56,335 nt of DNA from an uncultured Subdoligranulum sp. (GCA_900545545.1 UQZO01000013.1:1-56335); one strand, 5' to 3'; positions 8,456 to 17,501 are shown, numbered from the stretch's first letter. Notes: a model not told the origin generated them from the sequence alone. Program-made: numbers and translations.

Positions 8456-9270
8456 ACCAACCCCGGCACAAAGAAGCGCGTGGAAACGATGATGGCCAGT
8501 GCGATGACCAGCACCACCGTACAGCGCAGGTCGGTAGCGGTGAACCGCAGCTGTTTGAGCCGGGTACGGCCCTCGCCGCCGTGGTAGCAGCGGCACTCCA
8601 TGGCCATGGCCAGCTCGTCGGCCCGGCGGAACGCCGAGATGAAGAGCGGAATTAGAATGGGCACCAGGGCCTTGATGCGCTGGGTGAAATTGCCGGTATC
8701 CAGCATGGCGCCGCGGGCCTTCTGGGCGTTCATGATCTTTTCGGTTTCCTCAATGAGGGTGGGGATGAACCGCAGCGCGATGGTCATCATCATGGCCAGC
8801 TCATGCACCGGGAAGTGCACCTTGGCCAGCGGGCGCAGCAGGTTCTCGATGGCGTCGGTTAAAACAATGGGGCTGGTGGTATAGGTCAGCAGGCTGGTGC
8901 CGGCGATCAGGGCGCAGACACGCACCGCCAGCAGGATGGCGTAGCGCACACCCTCGGCATAGATGTTGAACACCCAGAAATGCACCAGCGGTTCCCCTTC
9001 CCCGGTGACAAAGAACAGGTTGAGCACCGCCGTAAAAATCACGATGGGCACAATGGGCTTGAGGCTGCGCAGAATCAGCTTGCCGGGGATTTTGGCCACC
9101 CGGTACAGCGCTGCCAGCAGCAGCAGGGACAGTACCAGTCCCAGCGGGTTGGCCGCCACAAAGAGCACCACGATGTAGGCAATGGTGGCCACGAGTTTGA
9201 GGCGGGGGTCACAGCGGTGAAGCACCGACCGGCCGGGGTAATATTGCCCGATGGTAATATCCTTGAGCAT
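8452..9270 (-). CDS. ecfT: ECF transporter transmembrane component EcfT
   Basis: The membrane-spanning, ATPase-coupling subunit of energy-coupling factor vitamin/metal transporters. 272 residues with about five to six helices, beginning with the typical DPRLKLVATIAYIV segment. The C-terminal coupling helices carry QKARGAMLDTG and RRADELAMAMECRCY, the Ala-Arg-Gly-type motifs that contact the two ATPases. Its ATG follows the ecfA2 TAA with no gap, and its stop overlaps the truA start. No substrate-binding S component is nearby, as expected for a group II module that serves scattered S proteins. Confidence 0.94.
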   Translation of the reverse strand: MLKDITIGQYYPGRSVLHRCDPRLKLVATIAYIVVLFVAANPLGLVLSLLLLAALYRVAKIPGKLILRSLKPIVPIVIFTAVLNLFFVTGEGEPLVHFWVFNIYAEGVRYAILLAVRVCALIAGTSLLTYTTSPIVLTDAIENLLRPLAKVHFPVHELAMMMTIALRFIPTLIEETEKIMNAQKARGAMLDTGNFTQRIKALVPILIPLFISAFRRADELAMAMECRCYHGGEGRTRLKQLRFTATDLRCTVVLVIALAIIVSTRFFVPGLV

Positions 9271-10146
9271 TTACTCCACCCCCTTGTTCTGTTTGGCGGC
9301 CAGCGCCTTTTTGATGGTTTTGACCGCATAGGGGATGGTGTAGACATCGGTGGGAATATCCAGCCCCATCTTGCGCAGTTTCAGGAAGATCTGGGTCACC
9401 TGGGGCACCGAAAGCCCCAGCTCCAGCAGTTCTTCCGCCCGGGCAAAGACATTTTCCACCGTGTCATACATGGCAATGCCCGCTTTATGCAGCACCAGTA
9501 CGCGGTTGGCGTACTTGGCGATATCCTCCATGGAATGGCTGACCAGCAATACCGTGATGCCGGTTTTTTCGTGGTAGGCTTTGATCTGGCCCAGGATGGT
9601 ATCCCGGCCTTCGGGGTCGAGGCCCGCAGCGGGCTCGTCCAGCACCAGCACCCGGGGCTGCATGGCCATGACACCGGCGATGGCTACCCGGCGCTTCTGG
9701 CCGCCGGAAAGCTCAAAGGGGCTCTTTTGCAGCAGTTCATCGCTGAGGCCCACGAACGCCGCCGCCTCCTTGACGCGGCGCTCCACCTCGGCTTCGTCCA
9801 GACCCATGTTGCGGGGGCCGTAGGCGATATCCTTGGCACAGGTTTCCTCAAAAAGCTGGTACTCGGGGTACTGCATGACCAGCCCCACCAGAAAGCGGAA
9901 GGAGCGCAGGTCGGCGCCCTGAGCCCACAGGTCCTTGCCATCCACCAGCACCCGGCCCGAAGTGGGGCGGTTGAGGCCGTTGAAATGGCTGATCAGGGTG
10001 GATTTGCCGCTGCCGGTGGAACCGATGATGCCCACGAAATCCCCCTCTTCCACCGAGAAGGAGACATCCTCCAGGGCGGTGGTGGCATCCGGCATGCCGG
10101 GGTTGTATACATACTTCAGATGTTCTACACGAATGATCTCTGACAC
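9271..10146 (-). CDS. ecfA2: ECF transporter ATPase EcfA2
   Basis: One of the two ABC ATPases driving the ECF module. 291 residues from the GTG at 10146, which is preceded by AAAGGAAA. The upstream open frame is out of register with the family. Walker A GSTGSGKST is at 42-50, followed by the Q-loop VMQYPEYQLF, the signature LSGGQKRRVA, Walker B VLVLDEP and the H-switch LLVSHSM. The C-terminal half (after about residue 230) is the ECF-specific extension. The gene directly abuts ecfT and lies 88 bp after ecfA1. Confidence 0.94.
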   Translation of the reverse strand: MSEIIRVEHLKYVYNPGMPDATTALEDVSFSVEEGDFVGIIGSTGSGKSTLISHFNGLNRPTSGRVLVDGKDLWAQGADLRSFRFLVGLVMQYPEYQLFEETCAKDIAYGPRNMGLDEAEVERRVKEAAAFVGLSDELLQKSPFELSGGQKRRVAIAGVMAMQPRVLVLDEPAAGLDPEGRDTILGQIKAYHEKTGITVLLVSHSMEDIAKYANRVLVLHKAGIAMYDTVENVFARAEELLELGLSVPQVTQIFLKLRKMGLDIPTDVYTIPYAVKTIKKALAAKQNKGVE

Positions 10147-10234
10147 AGTTGTTTCCTTTCCCGCAGAATACCGCCCGGTTCCCCACCGGTGCCGTTTCTG
10201 CCTTGTATGGGATATGGCGTCTGCACGCCGTTTT

Positions 10235-11080
10235 TCAGTCCTTGAGCAGTTGGAACAGTTCCTCGGCGCAGCGGTCGGGGGTGATGACGTTCTCCGGCAT
10301 ATCGATACCGGCCTTGACCAGTTCATCCCGCAGTTCCGCGGCCTGGGGCACATCCAGGTGGTAGCTGTGCAGCCGCTCGGTCTGGCTGAACACCTGCTCG
10401 GGGGTGCCCTCCATGACGATGCGGCCCCGGCTCATGACGAGGACGCGGTCGGCCTGGGCGGCCTCCTCCATATAATGGGTAATGGATACGATGGTGATGC
10501 CCGCCTCCCGCAGCTGGCGGATGGTGCGCATGACCTGGCCGCGGCCGTGGGGGTCCAGCATGGCAGTGGCTTCGTCCAGCACCAGGCAGTCCGGCCGCAT
10601 GGCGATGACGCCCGCGATGGCCACACGCTGTTTCTGGCCGCCGGAAAGTTTATAGGGCGCGGCATCCCGTTTTTCGTAGATGCCCGCCAGCTTCATGGCC
10701 TCGTCGATACGGGTGCGGATCTCCTCGGGCGGCACGCCCAGGTTTTCCGGCGCGAAGGCAACGTCCTCCTCCACGATGGTGGCCACGATTTGGTTGTCGG
10801 GATTCTGGAACACCATGCCCACCTTCTGGCGCAGGTCATAGAGGTGTTCCTCGTTGCGGGTGTCCATGCCCTCCACCAGCACGGTGCCGGTCTCGGGCAG
10901 CAGAATGGCGTTCAGGTGCTTGGCCAGCGTGCTTTTGCCGCAGCCGTTGGCACCCAGTACCGCCACAAATTCGCCGCGGTGCAGGTCCATGGAGACCCCA
11001 TCCACCGCATAACGCGGCTGGTCGGGGTCATAACGGAATTTTACATCCTGTACGCGGATCATCGGCGTTTCAGTAGGCAT
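10235..11080 (-). CDS. ecfA1: ECF transporter ATPase EcfA1
   Basis: The partner ATPase of EcfA2. 281 residues, with Walker A GANGCGKST at 43-51, Q-loop FQNPDNQI, signature LSGGQKQRVA, Walker B CLVLDEAT and H-switch VSITHYM. The FQNPDNQ Q-loop and the DEATAMLD Walker B extension are typical of the A1 subunit. The ATG is 3 bp from the stop of the upstream methyltransferase gene, so the two are probably translated in tandem. Confidence 0.94.
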   Translation of the reverse strand: MPTETPMIRVQDVKFRYDPDQPRYAVDGVSMDLHRGEFVAVLGANGCGKSTLAKHLNAILLPETGTVLVEGMDTRNEEHLYDLRQKVGMVFQNPDNQIVATIVEEDVAFAPENLGVPPEEIRTRIDEAMKLAGIYEKRDAAPYKLSGGQKQRVAIAGVIAMRPDCLVLDEATAMLDPHGRGQVMRTIRQLREAGITIVSITHYMEEAAQADRVLVMSRGRIVMEGTPEQVFSQTERLHSYHLDVPQAAELRDELVKAGIDMPENVITPDRCAEELFQLLKD

Positions 11081-11083
11081 AGA

Positions 11084-11947
11084 TCACTTCTCCCAAATGG
11101 CGGTGGCGCCGCAGGGCACCACACCGCCGGTGGCCGAGACCGGCAGGCCGATCTCGTCGCAGTGGGTGCGCCCGCCCTGAACGGGGCAGAGCGTCGTTTT
11201 GACGATGTATTCCATCACCGCAGGGCTCAGGCCCTCGGTGTAGGAGTTGATGGCAAAGAAAAGCGGGTCGTCGCTGAGGACCTGCTCGGTGAGAGTGATG
11301 AGGTCGTAGACGTTATCCTCCAGCTTCCAGATCTCGCCGCCGGGGCCGCGCCCGTAGCTGGGCGGGTCCATGATGACGCCGTCGTACTTGTTGCCGCGGC
11401 GGATCTCCCGCTGGACGAACTTGGCGCAGTCGTCCACGATCCAGCGGCAGGGACGGTCGGCCAGATGGCTGGCGGCGGCGTTTTCCCGCGCCCAGGCCAC
11501 CATGCCCTTGCTGGCATCCACGTGGGTGACGCTTGCCCCGGCTGCCAGGCAGGCCAGGGTGGCGCCGCCGGTGTAGCCGAAGAGGTTGAGCACCTTGATG
11601 GGACGGCCGGCGGCCTTGATTTTTTCCTGGTACCAGGCCCAGTTGACGGCCTGCTCCGGGAAAACGCCGGTGTGCTTGAAGCCGGTGGGGCTGACGATGA
11701 GCGTCAGGTCCTGCCAGTGGATCTGCCATTTCTGGGGCAGTTTTTTGTGATAGTTCCACTGGCCGCCGCCCTTGGCGGAGCGGTAGTAGATGGCGTCGGC
11801 CTTGGCCCACAGGGGGCTGGTCTCGGCGTTTTTCCAGATGACCTGCGGGTCGGGGCGGATCAGCAATGTGTTGCCCCAACGCTCCAGCCGGTTGTGGTTG
11901 GTGGCGTCCAGCAGCTCATAATCCCGCCAGGTATCGGCAGGGCGCAT
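11084..11947 (-). CDS. RlmI/RlmK-like class I SAM-dependent methyltransferase
   Basis: 287 residues with the Rossmann methyltransferase fold. Motif I is VLNLFGYTGGATLACLAAGA (about 119-138), a VDASKGMV acidic loop follows, and motif IV is MDPPSYGRG. The DPPSYGRG form is that of the RlmI/RlmK group that makes 5-methylcytosine or 7-methylguanine in 23S rRNA. It lacks an N-terminal PUA domain, so the exact target is unknown. It sits between the GtrII-like gene and ecfA1, 24 bp and 3 bp from each, in the ruvC-cvpA run. Confidence 0.85.
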   Translation of the reverse strand: MRPADTWRDYELLDATNHNRLERWGNTLLIRPDPQVIWKNAETSPLWAKADAIYYRSAKGGGQWNYHKKLPQKWQIHWQDLTLIVSPTGFKHTGVFPEQAVNWAWYQEKIKAAGRPIKVLNLFGYTGGATLACLAAGASVTHVDASKGMVAWARENAAASHLADRPCRWIVDDCAKFVQREIRRGNKYDGVIMDPPSYGRGPGGEIWKLEDNVYDLITLTEQVLSDDPLFFAINSYTEGLSPAVMEYIVKTTLCPVQGGRTHCDEIGLPVSATGGVVPCGATAIWEK

Positions 11948-11971
11948 AGGCGATTCTCCTTTCGTATCCGG

Positions 11972-13537
11972 TCAGCGCGGGGGCTCCTGCTCCAGCTTGA
12001 CCACCAGGATATCATCAAACAGCTGCAGCGAGCCCTCCGCCGGATAGACCGGCATCTCGGCAAACGCTTCGCTGTCGATGATGTCATAGTATTCCTCGGT
12101 GCTGACTTCCCCGATCCACAGACCGTGGTAGTCATAGATGTAATGCTTCCAGTTGCCCAACACGCCGGAGGTGCCGTCCCAGAACACCATATTCTTGGTG
12201 TAGGCGCTTTTATCGTAAAGGAAGTTGAACTTCTGTGCCTCGGATTCATCGGGCAGGCCCGCAATGAGCACCCGGGTATCGGAGGTATAGTCGGTATCGT
12301 TGAGCACCCGCGTCAGGATGGCATCGGTGAGGGTATCCACATAGCGATAGGCCATGGCCACGGTCTGGTAGGTGGCGTAGGCTACCACCGTGCTGAGCCA
12401 GCACACCAGCACCACAGCGGCACCGGCACCGATACGCACCAGACGTTTCCACCACACCGGACCGTTTTCCCGCTCGGCAAGCACCAGTGCAAAAGGCACC
12501 ATCATCTGCATGGGATGGCTCATCAGCGTGTTGATGGTGCCCGGCACCACCACGTCCACCAGGTTGATGGCCAGCGGCAGCAGCAAAGCCAGCACCGCCA
12601 TGACCACCGCCTGGGGTTTGCGGCGGCGCACCAGGCGCAGCCAGGCCAGCGCCAGCAAGACCGCCGTGCCCAGCAGCACCAGCAGCAGCGCCTTGCCTGT
12701 ATGGTTGGGGCCTGTGGTGAAGTATCCCTTAAAATCCCGGTAGGCCTGCAGCACGCCCTGGGTCAGGTTGGCCAGCAGGCTGCCCGCACCGAAGCTGCTG
12801 AGGCCGCCTTTGCTGGAAAGCGCTACGTCGAAACGGCGGATCTCGATCTGCAGAATCACAAAGTACAGCCCGCCGCCCAGCAAGCCCATACCGGCGGCCT
12901 TGGCAAAACGGCGGCCAAGCTGGCGCATGGGCAGTTCCGCCGCGCAGTCCAGCAGCAGCGTCATGACAACGATACCGGAAGTAAAACCGATCCACGCCTG
13001 GTAACCGCCCAGCCCCAGGGTGAGGCAAAGGACCGCCAGAACAAAATCCAGCCGGCCGGTGCGTGCCAGTACCAGATAGGCGGCCAGCGTCGTCATCAGC
13101 ATGCTGAAGCCGTAGCTGTAGCCCACACAGATCACAAGATTCTGTTCAATCACCGAGGGTGCCACGATCAGGGCAAGGGTCGCCAGTACCAGCGTCACCT
13201 TGCTGCGGATTTTCCACAAATCGGCCAGGAGCAGCACGGTAAACGCCGTGCAGACCGCATTGAAGGCCACAAACACCGCCGGCATGACAACGTTGCCGCC
13301 GATGGCGCTGAGGTAGCGCATCAGCCACCGTCCAATGGAAAGTGCCCAGCGCTGGTTCCAGTAGTAGTAAAGGCCTTCATTGGTGCCGTCCGGGCTGGTA
13401 TAGCCGTGCAAAACGAACAGTGCGTGGCACAAAAACATGCCCAGCAGTGCGGTTTTCAGCACAAGACCCGCATAGCGGCGGAAAGTGGCCGTGCTGGGGG
13501 TCCACTGTTCTTTTTCCTGCCTGAGCCAGACCGGCAT
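11972..13537 (-). CDS. GtrII-like polytopic glucosyltransferase (GT-C fold)
   Basis: A 521-residue integral membrane protein with about ten to eleven helices and a C-terminal extracytoplasmic domain of about 120 residues. The first loop, with DGTNEGLYYYWNQRWALSIG, matches the Glucos_trans_II (GtrII) family, which transfers sugars from polyprenyl phosphate carriers to surface glycans outside the membrane. I choose the ATG at 13537 because AAAGGA is about 10 bases upstream; the GTG at 13546 would be too close to it. It is inserted between glmM and a methyltransferase in the housekeeping run. A paralogue lies at 35743-37296 within the polysaccharide operon. Confidence 0.8.
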   Translation of the reverse strand: MPVWLRQEKEQWTPSTATFRRYAGLVLKTALLGMFLCHALFVLHGYTSPDGTNEGLYYYWNQRWALSIGRWLMRYLSAIGGNVVMPAVFVAFNAVCTAFTVLLLADLWKIRSKVTLVLATLALIVAPSVIEQNLVICVGYSYGFSMLMTTLAAYLVLARTGRLDFVLAVLCLTLGLGGYQAWIGFTSGIVVMTLLLDCAAELPMRQLGRRFAKAAGMGLLGGGLYFVILQIEIRRFDVALSSKGGLSSFGAGSLLANLTQGVLQAYRDFKGYFTTGPNHTGKALLLVLLGTAVLLALAWLRLVRRRKPQAVVMAVLALLLPLAINLVDVVVPGTINTLMSHPMQMMVPFALVLAERENGPVWWKRLVRIGAGAAVVLVCWLSTVVAYATYQTVAMAYRYVDTLTDAILTRVLNDTDYTSDTRVLIAGLPDESEAQKFNFLYDKSAYTKNMVFWDGTSGVLGNWKHYIYDYHGLWIGEVSTEEYYDIIDSEAFAEMPVYPAEGSLQLFDDILVVKLEQEPPR

Positions 13538-13554
13538 GGCATCCACTTCCTTTC

Positions 13555-14925
13555 TTATTTATCAAGGATCCGCTGGCGGATCATATCGGCGATGCGCTCG
13601 GCGCTGGTCTGGATGGCGTTGTGGTCCTCGCCTTCCACCATGACGCGGATCTTGGGCTCGGTGCCGGAAACGCGCACCAGAACCCGGCCCATGCCCATCA
13701 GGCTCTGCTGCTGGCTCTCGATGAAGCCGGCAATGTATTCATCCTCTTTGTAGGCCTGTTTCTGTTCCTTGTTGGCCGTCAGGTTGATAAGCACCTGGGG
13801 GAACTTGGTGTAAACGGCGTTGAGATCGCTCATCTTGACGGCCGGGTTTTCGGCCTTCTTGCGGGCCAGCACTTTCAGCAGCTTGCCGGCGGTCAATTCG
13901 CCGTCGCCGGTGGTGGAATGGTGCAGGAAGATCACGTGGCCGCTCTGCTCGCCGCCGATGGCATAGCCGCGGGCACGCATTTCCTCCAGAACATAGCGGT
14001 CACCCACCGCCGTGCGGGCGGTCTCGATGCCCAGGGCTTCCATATGCTTCATGAAGCCCAGGTTGGACATGACGGTGACCACCACAGTGTTGCCGTCCAG
14101 GCGGCCGCGCTCTTTCATGTCGGCACCTACCAGGGCAATGATCTTGTCGCCGTCCATCTCGGCGCCGGTCTCGTCACAGGCCAGGCAGCGGTCGGCGTCG
14201 CCGTCAAAGGCGATACCGCAATCATAGCCGCCGGCCTTCACCGCCGCTTCAATGGCTTCCAGATGGGTGGAACCGCAGCCGTCGTTCACCGAAACGCCGT
14301 CCTGCTCCGTGCCGATGAAGCCGCACTCGCAGCCCAGCCGCGGGAACAGCTTCTGGGCCACCGCCGCCGAGGCACCGTTGGCGCAGTCAAACAGCACTTT
14401 CAGGCCGGTGAGATCGGCGTCGATGCGCTCCTGCAGGAAATCCACGTAGTCGTCCAGGCCGGTACGGCACATATGGATGCGGCCGATGTCGGCGCCTTCC
14501 GCCAGACGGATGTCGGCGCAGTTGTTGAAAACATGCGCTTCGATCTGCTCCTCCACTTCATCGGGCAGCTTGTAGCCGTCGCCCTTGAAGATCTTGATGC
14601 CGTTGAATTCCATGGGGTTGTGGGAGGCGGAGATCATGATACCGGCGTCGGCATGATACTTGCGCACCAGATACGCCACACCGGGGGTGGGGATCACGCC
14701 CAGCAGGTCGACGTCGGCACCCACGCTGCACAGACCGGCTGCCAGCGTGGATTCCAGCATATCGCCGGAAACACGGGTATCTTTACCGATGAGAATCTTG
14801 GGGCGATGGCCGTCCAGCCGGGTCAGCACCGCAGCGGTGCCGCGGCCGATCTGGAGTGCCAGTTCGCAGGTAAGGTCCTTGCCCGCTACGCCGCGGACGC
14901 CGTCGGTTCCAAACAGTTTACCCAT
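13555..14925 (-). CDS. glmM: Phosphoglucosamine mutase
   Basis: Converts glucosamine-6-phosphate to glucosamine-1-phosphate, feeding UDP-GlcNAc for peptidoglycan and glycans. The start MGKLFGTDGVRG is family-specific, which favours the ATG at 14925 over the one at 14931. The phosphorylated serine is Ser101 in ISASHNP, and FDGDADR is the magnesium-binding loop. The C terminus has VRVSGTEPKIRVM, the phosphate-binding loop. Length 456 is close to the usual 445-450. It follows ruvB by about 80 bp, including a GC-rich hairpin, and precedes the GtrII-like gene by 17 bp. Confidence 0.96.
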   Translation of the reverse strand: MGKLFGTDGVRGVAGKDLTCELALQIGRGTAAVLTRLDGHRPKILIGKDTRVSGDMLESTLAAGLCSVGADVDLLGVIPTPGVAYLVRKYHADAGIMISASHNPMEFNGIKIFKGDGYKLPDEVEEQIEAHVFNNCADIRLAEGADIGRIHMCRTGLDDYVDFLQERIDADLTGLKVLFDCANGASAAVAQKLFPRLGCECGFIGTEQDGVSVNDGCGSTHLEAIEAAVKAGGYDCGIAFDGDADRCLACDETGAEMDGDKIIALVGADMKERGRLDGNTVVVTVMSNLGFMKHMEALGIETARTAVGDRYVLEEMRARGYAIGGEQSGHVIFLHHSTTGDGELTAGKLLKVLARKKAENPAVKMSDLNAVYTKFPQVLINLTANKEQKQAYKEDEYIAGFIESQQQSLMGMGRVLVRVSGTEPKIRVMVEGEDHNAIQTSAERIADMIRQRILDK

Positions 14926-14970
14926 AATCATCAGGTCCTTTCGTAATCGGTTGTTCTATCGTATGATATG

Positions 14971-14989
14971 CCGCCGGCTTGTCCGGCGG
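14971..14989. other. GC-rich hairpin between ruvB and glmM
   Basis: A perfect 7-bp stem (CCGCCGG/CCGGCGG) with loop CTTGT in the 81-bp gap between ruvB and glmM. No U tract follows on the minus strand, so it is more likely a pause or mRNA-stability element than a full terminator. Whether glmM also has its own promoter is not clear from sequence. Confidence 0.5.
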
Positions 14990-15006
14990 TTCGGGAATAG
15001 CAACAT

Positions 15007-16056
15007 TCAAAACATGCTCTGCTGGCCGTCCTCTTCATACCGGCGGGGCACCGCCATATGCAGGTGCTCGTACGCCAGGCGGGTCACGCAGCGGCCGCGG
15101 GGGGTACGGGTGAGCATGCCCATCTGCATCAAATAGGGCTCACACAGGTCCTCCAGCGTGACGCTCTCCTCGCCCAGGGCCGCGGCCAGGGTATCCAGAC
15201 CCACCGGGCCGCCGCCGTACATCTCGATGATGGCGCGCAGCAGGCTGCGGTCCAGCTCGTCCAGGCCCAGCTCGTCGATGTCCATCCACTTGCGGGCCGC
15301 CACGGCGGTCTCCTCGTCGATGGTGCCGTCCCCCTGCACGGTGGCAAAGTCCCGCACACGCTTGAGCAGACGGTTGGCAATACGGGGCGTGCCGCGGCTG
15401 CACCGGGCCAGCTCCAGGGCCCCTTCCTCGGTGATGGGGATGCCCAGAATCCCGGCGCTGCGGGTGATAATCTGCCCCAGCTCCTGGGGGCTGTAGGGTT
15501 CCAGCTTGAGCAGGATGCCGAAACGGTCCCGCAGAGGCCCTGTCAGCTGGCCCGCCCGGGTGGTGGCACCGATAAGGGTGAACCGGGGCAGGTTGATGCG
15601 GATGCTCTGGGCACTGGGACCCTTGCCGATCATGATATCCAGCGCATAGTCCTCCAGCGCCGGGTAGAGCACCTCCTCCACCTGGCGGGAAAGACGATGG
15701 ATCTCGTCGATAAACAGGACGTCCCCTTCCTGCAGATTGGTCAGCAGGGCGGCCAGGTCGCCGGGCTTTTCGATGGCAGGGCCCGAGGTGATGCGGATCT
15801 GCACCCCCATCTCCTGGGCGACGATGCCCGCCAGGGTGGTTTTGCCCAGGCCCGGGGGGCCGTAGAGCAGAATATGGTCCATGGGTTCGCCCCGCTGCTG
15901 GGCTGCCCGCAGGTAGACCCGCAGGTTGCCCTTGGCCTTTTCCTGACCCACATAGTCATCCAGGGTTTTGGGGCGCAGGCTGATTTCTTCGGCATCGGCG
16001 GGCATGGCGTCGGGGCTGACCAGACGGCTGGGGTCAACGGTAAATTCCTGATTCAT
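15007..16056 (-). CDS. ruvB: Holliday junction branch-migration helicase RuvB
   Basis: The AAA+ motor that drives branch migration with RuvA. 349 residues against a usual 335-345. The N-terminal SLRPKTLDDYVGQ block is canonical, Walker A GPPGLGKT is at 66-73, Walker B is LFIDEIHRL, and the sensor region is IGATTRAGQLTGPLRDRFG. The C-terminal winged helix ends PRGRCVTRLAYEHL. It starts 17 bp after ruvA in the order ruvC-ruvA-ruvB. Confidence 0.98.
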   Translation of the reverse strand: MNQEFTVDPSRLVSPDAMPADAEEISLRPKTLDDYVGQEKAKGNLRVYLRAAQQRGEPMDHILLYGPPGLGKTTLAGIVAQEMGVQIRITSGPAIEKPGDLAALLTNLQEGDVLFIDEIHRLSRQVEEVLYPALEDYALDIMIGKGPSAQSIRINLPRFTLIGATTRAGQLTGPLRDRFGILLKLEPYSPQELGQIITRSAGILGIPITEEGALELARCSRGTPRIANRLLKRVRDFATVQGDGTIDEETAVAARKWMDIDELGLDELDRSLLRAIIEMYGGGPVGLDTLAAALGEESVTLEDLCEPYLMQMGMLTRTPRGRCVTRLAYEHLHMAVPRRYEEDGQQSMF

Positions 16057-16073
16057 AGTGGCCTATCCCCTCC

Positions 16074-16679
16074 TTACCGGGCACGCGACAGGCTGCGCAG
16101 CGCCACTTTGATGATGTCCTGCACAGGCAGGGTTTCGTCCACCCGGGCCACGGCCGCGGCCGCATCGGAGGGCGTATAGCCCAGGCTGACCAGGGCTGCC
16201 ACCGCCTGGGCGGGGGCCGATGTGGGCATGGGCGCGGCGAGATCCCCCGCCGCAAAGCCGGTGCCGTCGGCAAGGCCCTTGCCCACCTTGTCCTTGAGTT
16301 CCAGCGTGATGCGCTGGGCCAGCTTGGGGCCCACGCCCGACGCCTTGGTGAAGGCTTTGTGGTCGCCGGAGGAGGCTGCCAGGGCGATTTTTTCCGGCGT
16401 CATGACCGAGAGGATGGCCAGCCCCGCCTTGGGGCCCACGCCGGAGACCGAGGTGAGCATCTTGAAGCAATCCCGCTGTTCCTCGGTGGCAAAACCGTAG
16501 AGGGAGACATCGTTTTCGCTGACGTTCATTACGGTATAGACCGTTCCCTCCTGCCCGGGGGCAGGCAGCGCCTCGCCGGTGGTGGCGGGAATCTGGACGG
16601 CGTAGCCCACCCCGCCGCAGCTGATGACGGCGGTATCCAGTGTTTTTTTCAGAATTTTGCCGGTCAGGCAATAGATCAT
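16074..16679 (-). CDS. ruvA: Holliday junction DNA-binding protein RuvA
   Basis: The tetrameric junction-binding subunit of RuvAB. 201 residues from the ATG at 16679 (MIYCLTGKI), matching the family length of about 200; the longer open frame upstream has no similarity. An N-terminal OB fold is followed by two helix-hairpin-helix motifs (VSGVGPKAGLAIL and ASGVGPKLAQRIT). A flexible Ala/Pro linker joins the C-terminal RuvB-contacting domain (VAALVSLGYTPSDAAAAVAR). Confidence 0.97.
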   Translation of the reverse strand: MIYCLTGKILKKTLDTAVISCGGVGYAVQIPATTGEALPAPGQEGTVYTVMNVSENDVSLYGFATEEQRDCFKMLTSVSGVGPKAGLAILSVMTPEKIALAASSGDHKAFTKASGVGPKLAQRITLELKDKVGKGLADGTGFAAGDLAAPMPTSAPAQAVAALVSLGYTPSDAAAAVARVDETLPVQDIIKVALRSLSRAR

Positions 16680-16717
16680 AGTCGTATTCCTCGCAATACA
16701 AAGGGCCGAAGCGGCGC

Positions 16718-17215
16718 TCAGCGCGGCTGGGTGCCCATCAGGCGGCTGCGGCTGCAATGGCAGTGGGCGATGGCCATGCCCAGGGCATCCGCCGTGTCGT
16801 CAGGTTTGGGGATGGTTTCCAGGTGCAGCATCATGCGGGTCATCTCCTGGATTTGTTTTTTGACGGCCTTGCCGTACCCGGTGATGGCCTGTTTGACCTG
16901 CATGGGGGTGTATTCGTAGATGGGCACACCGCACTGGGCGGCCGCCAGCAAAATCACGCCGCGGGCTTCCGCCACGCCGATGACCGTGGTCTGGTTGTGC
17001 TGGTAGTACAGTTTTTCGATGGAGAGGGCCTCCGGCTGGTAGCGCCGGCAGATATCCAGTACCGAATCGTAGATTTCCGCCAGGCGATGCTCAAAGGGGG
17101 TGTCCTTTTCGGTGAGGACCGCCCCGTAACCGATGGGGGCAAACCGGTTGCCGATATACTCCACCACACCCCAGCCCACGATCGCGTAGCCGGGGTCAAT
17201 GCCCAATACCCGCAA
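16718..17215 (-). CDS. ruvC: Holliday junction resolvase RuvC, TTG start
   Basis: Endonuclease that cuts Holliday junctions. I set the start at the TTG at 17215 because GGGGAGGTG lies about 9 bases upstream and the encoded 165 residues equal the family length; longer readings add no similarity. Catalytic acidic residues are visible as Asp7 in LGIDPG, the Glu in SIEKLYY, and the Asp pair in DDTADALGMAIAH. The two following genes are ruvA and ruvB. Confidence 0.95.
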   Translation of the reverse strand: MRVLGIDPGYAIVGWGVVEYIGNRFAPIGYGAVLTEKDTPFEHRLAEIYDSVLDICRRYQPEALSIEKLYYQHNQTTVIGVAEARGVILLAAAQCGVPIYEYTPMQVKQAITGYGKAVKKQIQEMTRMMLHLETIPKPDDTADALGMAIAHCHCSRSRLMGTQPR

Positions 17216-17245
17216 CTTTCTACACCTCCCCACTATAACCGATAT

Positions 17246-17251
17246 AGTATA
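17246..17251 (-). promoter_or_regulatory. Extended -10 promoter for ruvC
   Basis: On the minus strand TGGTATACT gives a TG-extended -10 hexamer (TATACT), about 30 bases before the ruvC TTG. A -35 is not convincing. A short dyad (ACTATA at 17232-17237, TATAGT at 17243-17248) overlaps the start region and could be an operator. Confidence 0.5.
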
Positions 17252-17357
17252 CCACAAAATCCGAAGGTCGTCCACCGGGGAAGGGTGCTTTTTCTGTACA
17301 CAAAAAGTACAGCCTTTCGTATTTTTCAAAAATTTTTGATTTTTTTGAAAAAAGGGG

Positions 17358-17386
17358 TTGATTTTTTCGTCCGGGTTTGGTATGAT
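17358..17386 (+). promoter_or_regulatory. Promoter of tRNA-Val
   Basis: -35 TTGATT (17358-17363), 17-base spacer, -10 TATGAT (17381-17386) preceded by TGG as an extended -10. It lies 38 bases before the tRNA and within an AT-rich stretch. Confidence 0.8.
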
Positions 17387-17424
17387 TATTGGCGTCGCGA
17401 GGAACGCGGCAGCAAACTGAACAT

Positions 17425-17500
17425 GGACGGTTAGCTCAGCTGGTAGAGCATCTGCTTGACGTGCAGGAGGTCACAGGTTCGAGTCCTGTACCGTCCACCA
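17425..17500 (+). tRNA. tRNA-Val (anticodon GAC)
   Basis: A complete cloverleaf of 76 bases with encoded CCA. Acceptor GGACGGT/ACCGTCC is a perfect 7 bp, the D stem is GCTC/GAGC, the anticodon stem TCTGC/GCAGG flanks loop TTGACGT, and the T arm is ACAGG TTCGAGT CCTGT. The anticodon GAC reads valine GUC. Own promoter upstream and terminator directly downstream, so it is a single-gene unit. Confidence 0.96.
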
Positions 17501-17501
17501 A

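Noticed and set aside
7703..8596. Longer truA reading starting at 8596
   Set aside because: The extra 47 residues lie inside ecfT, have no family similarity, and the ATG at 8455 gives standard length with stop-start coupling.
10235..11080. ECF module as a dedicated vitamin transporter
   Set aside because: No S component or riboswitch is nearby, so no substrate can be named; a shared group II module is the safer reading.
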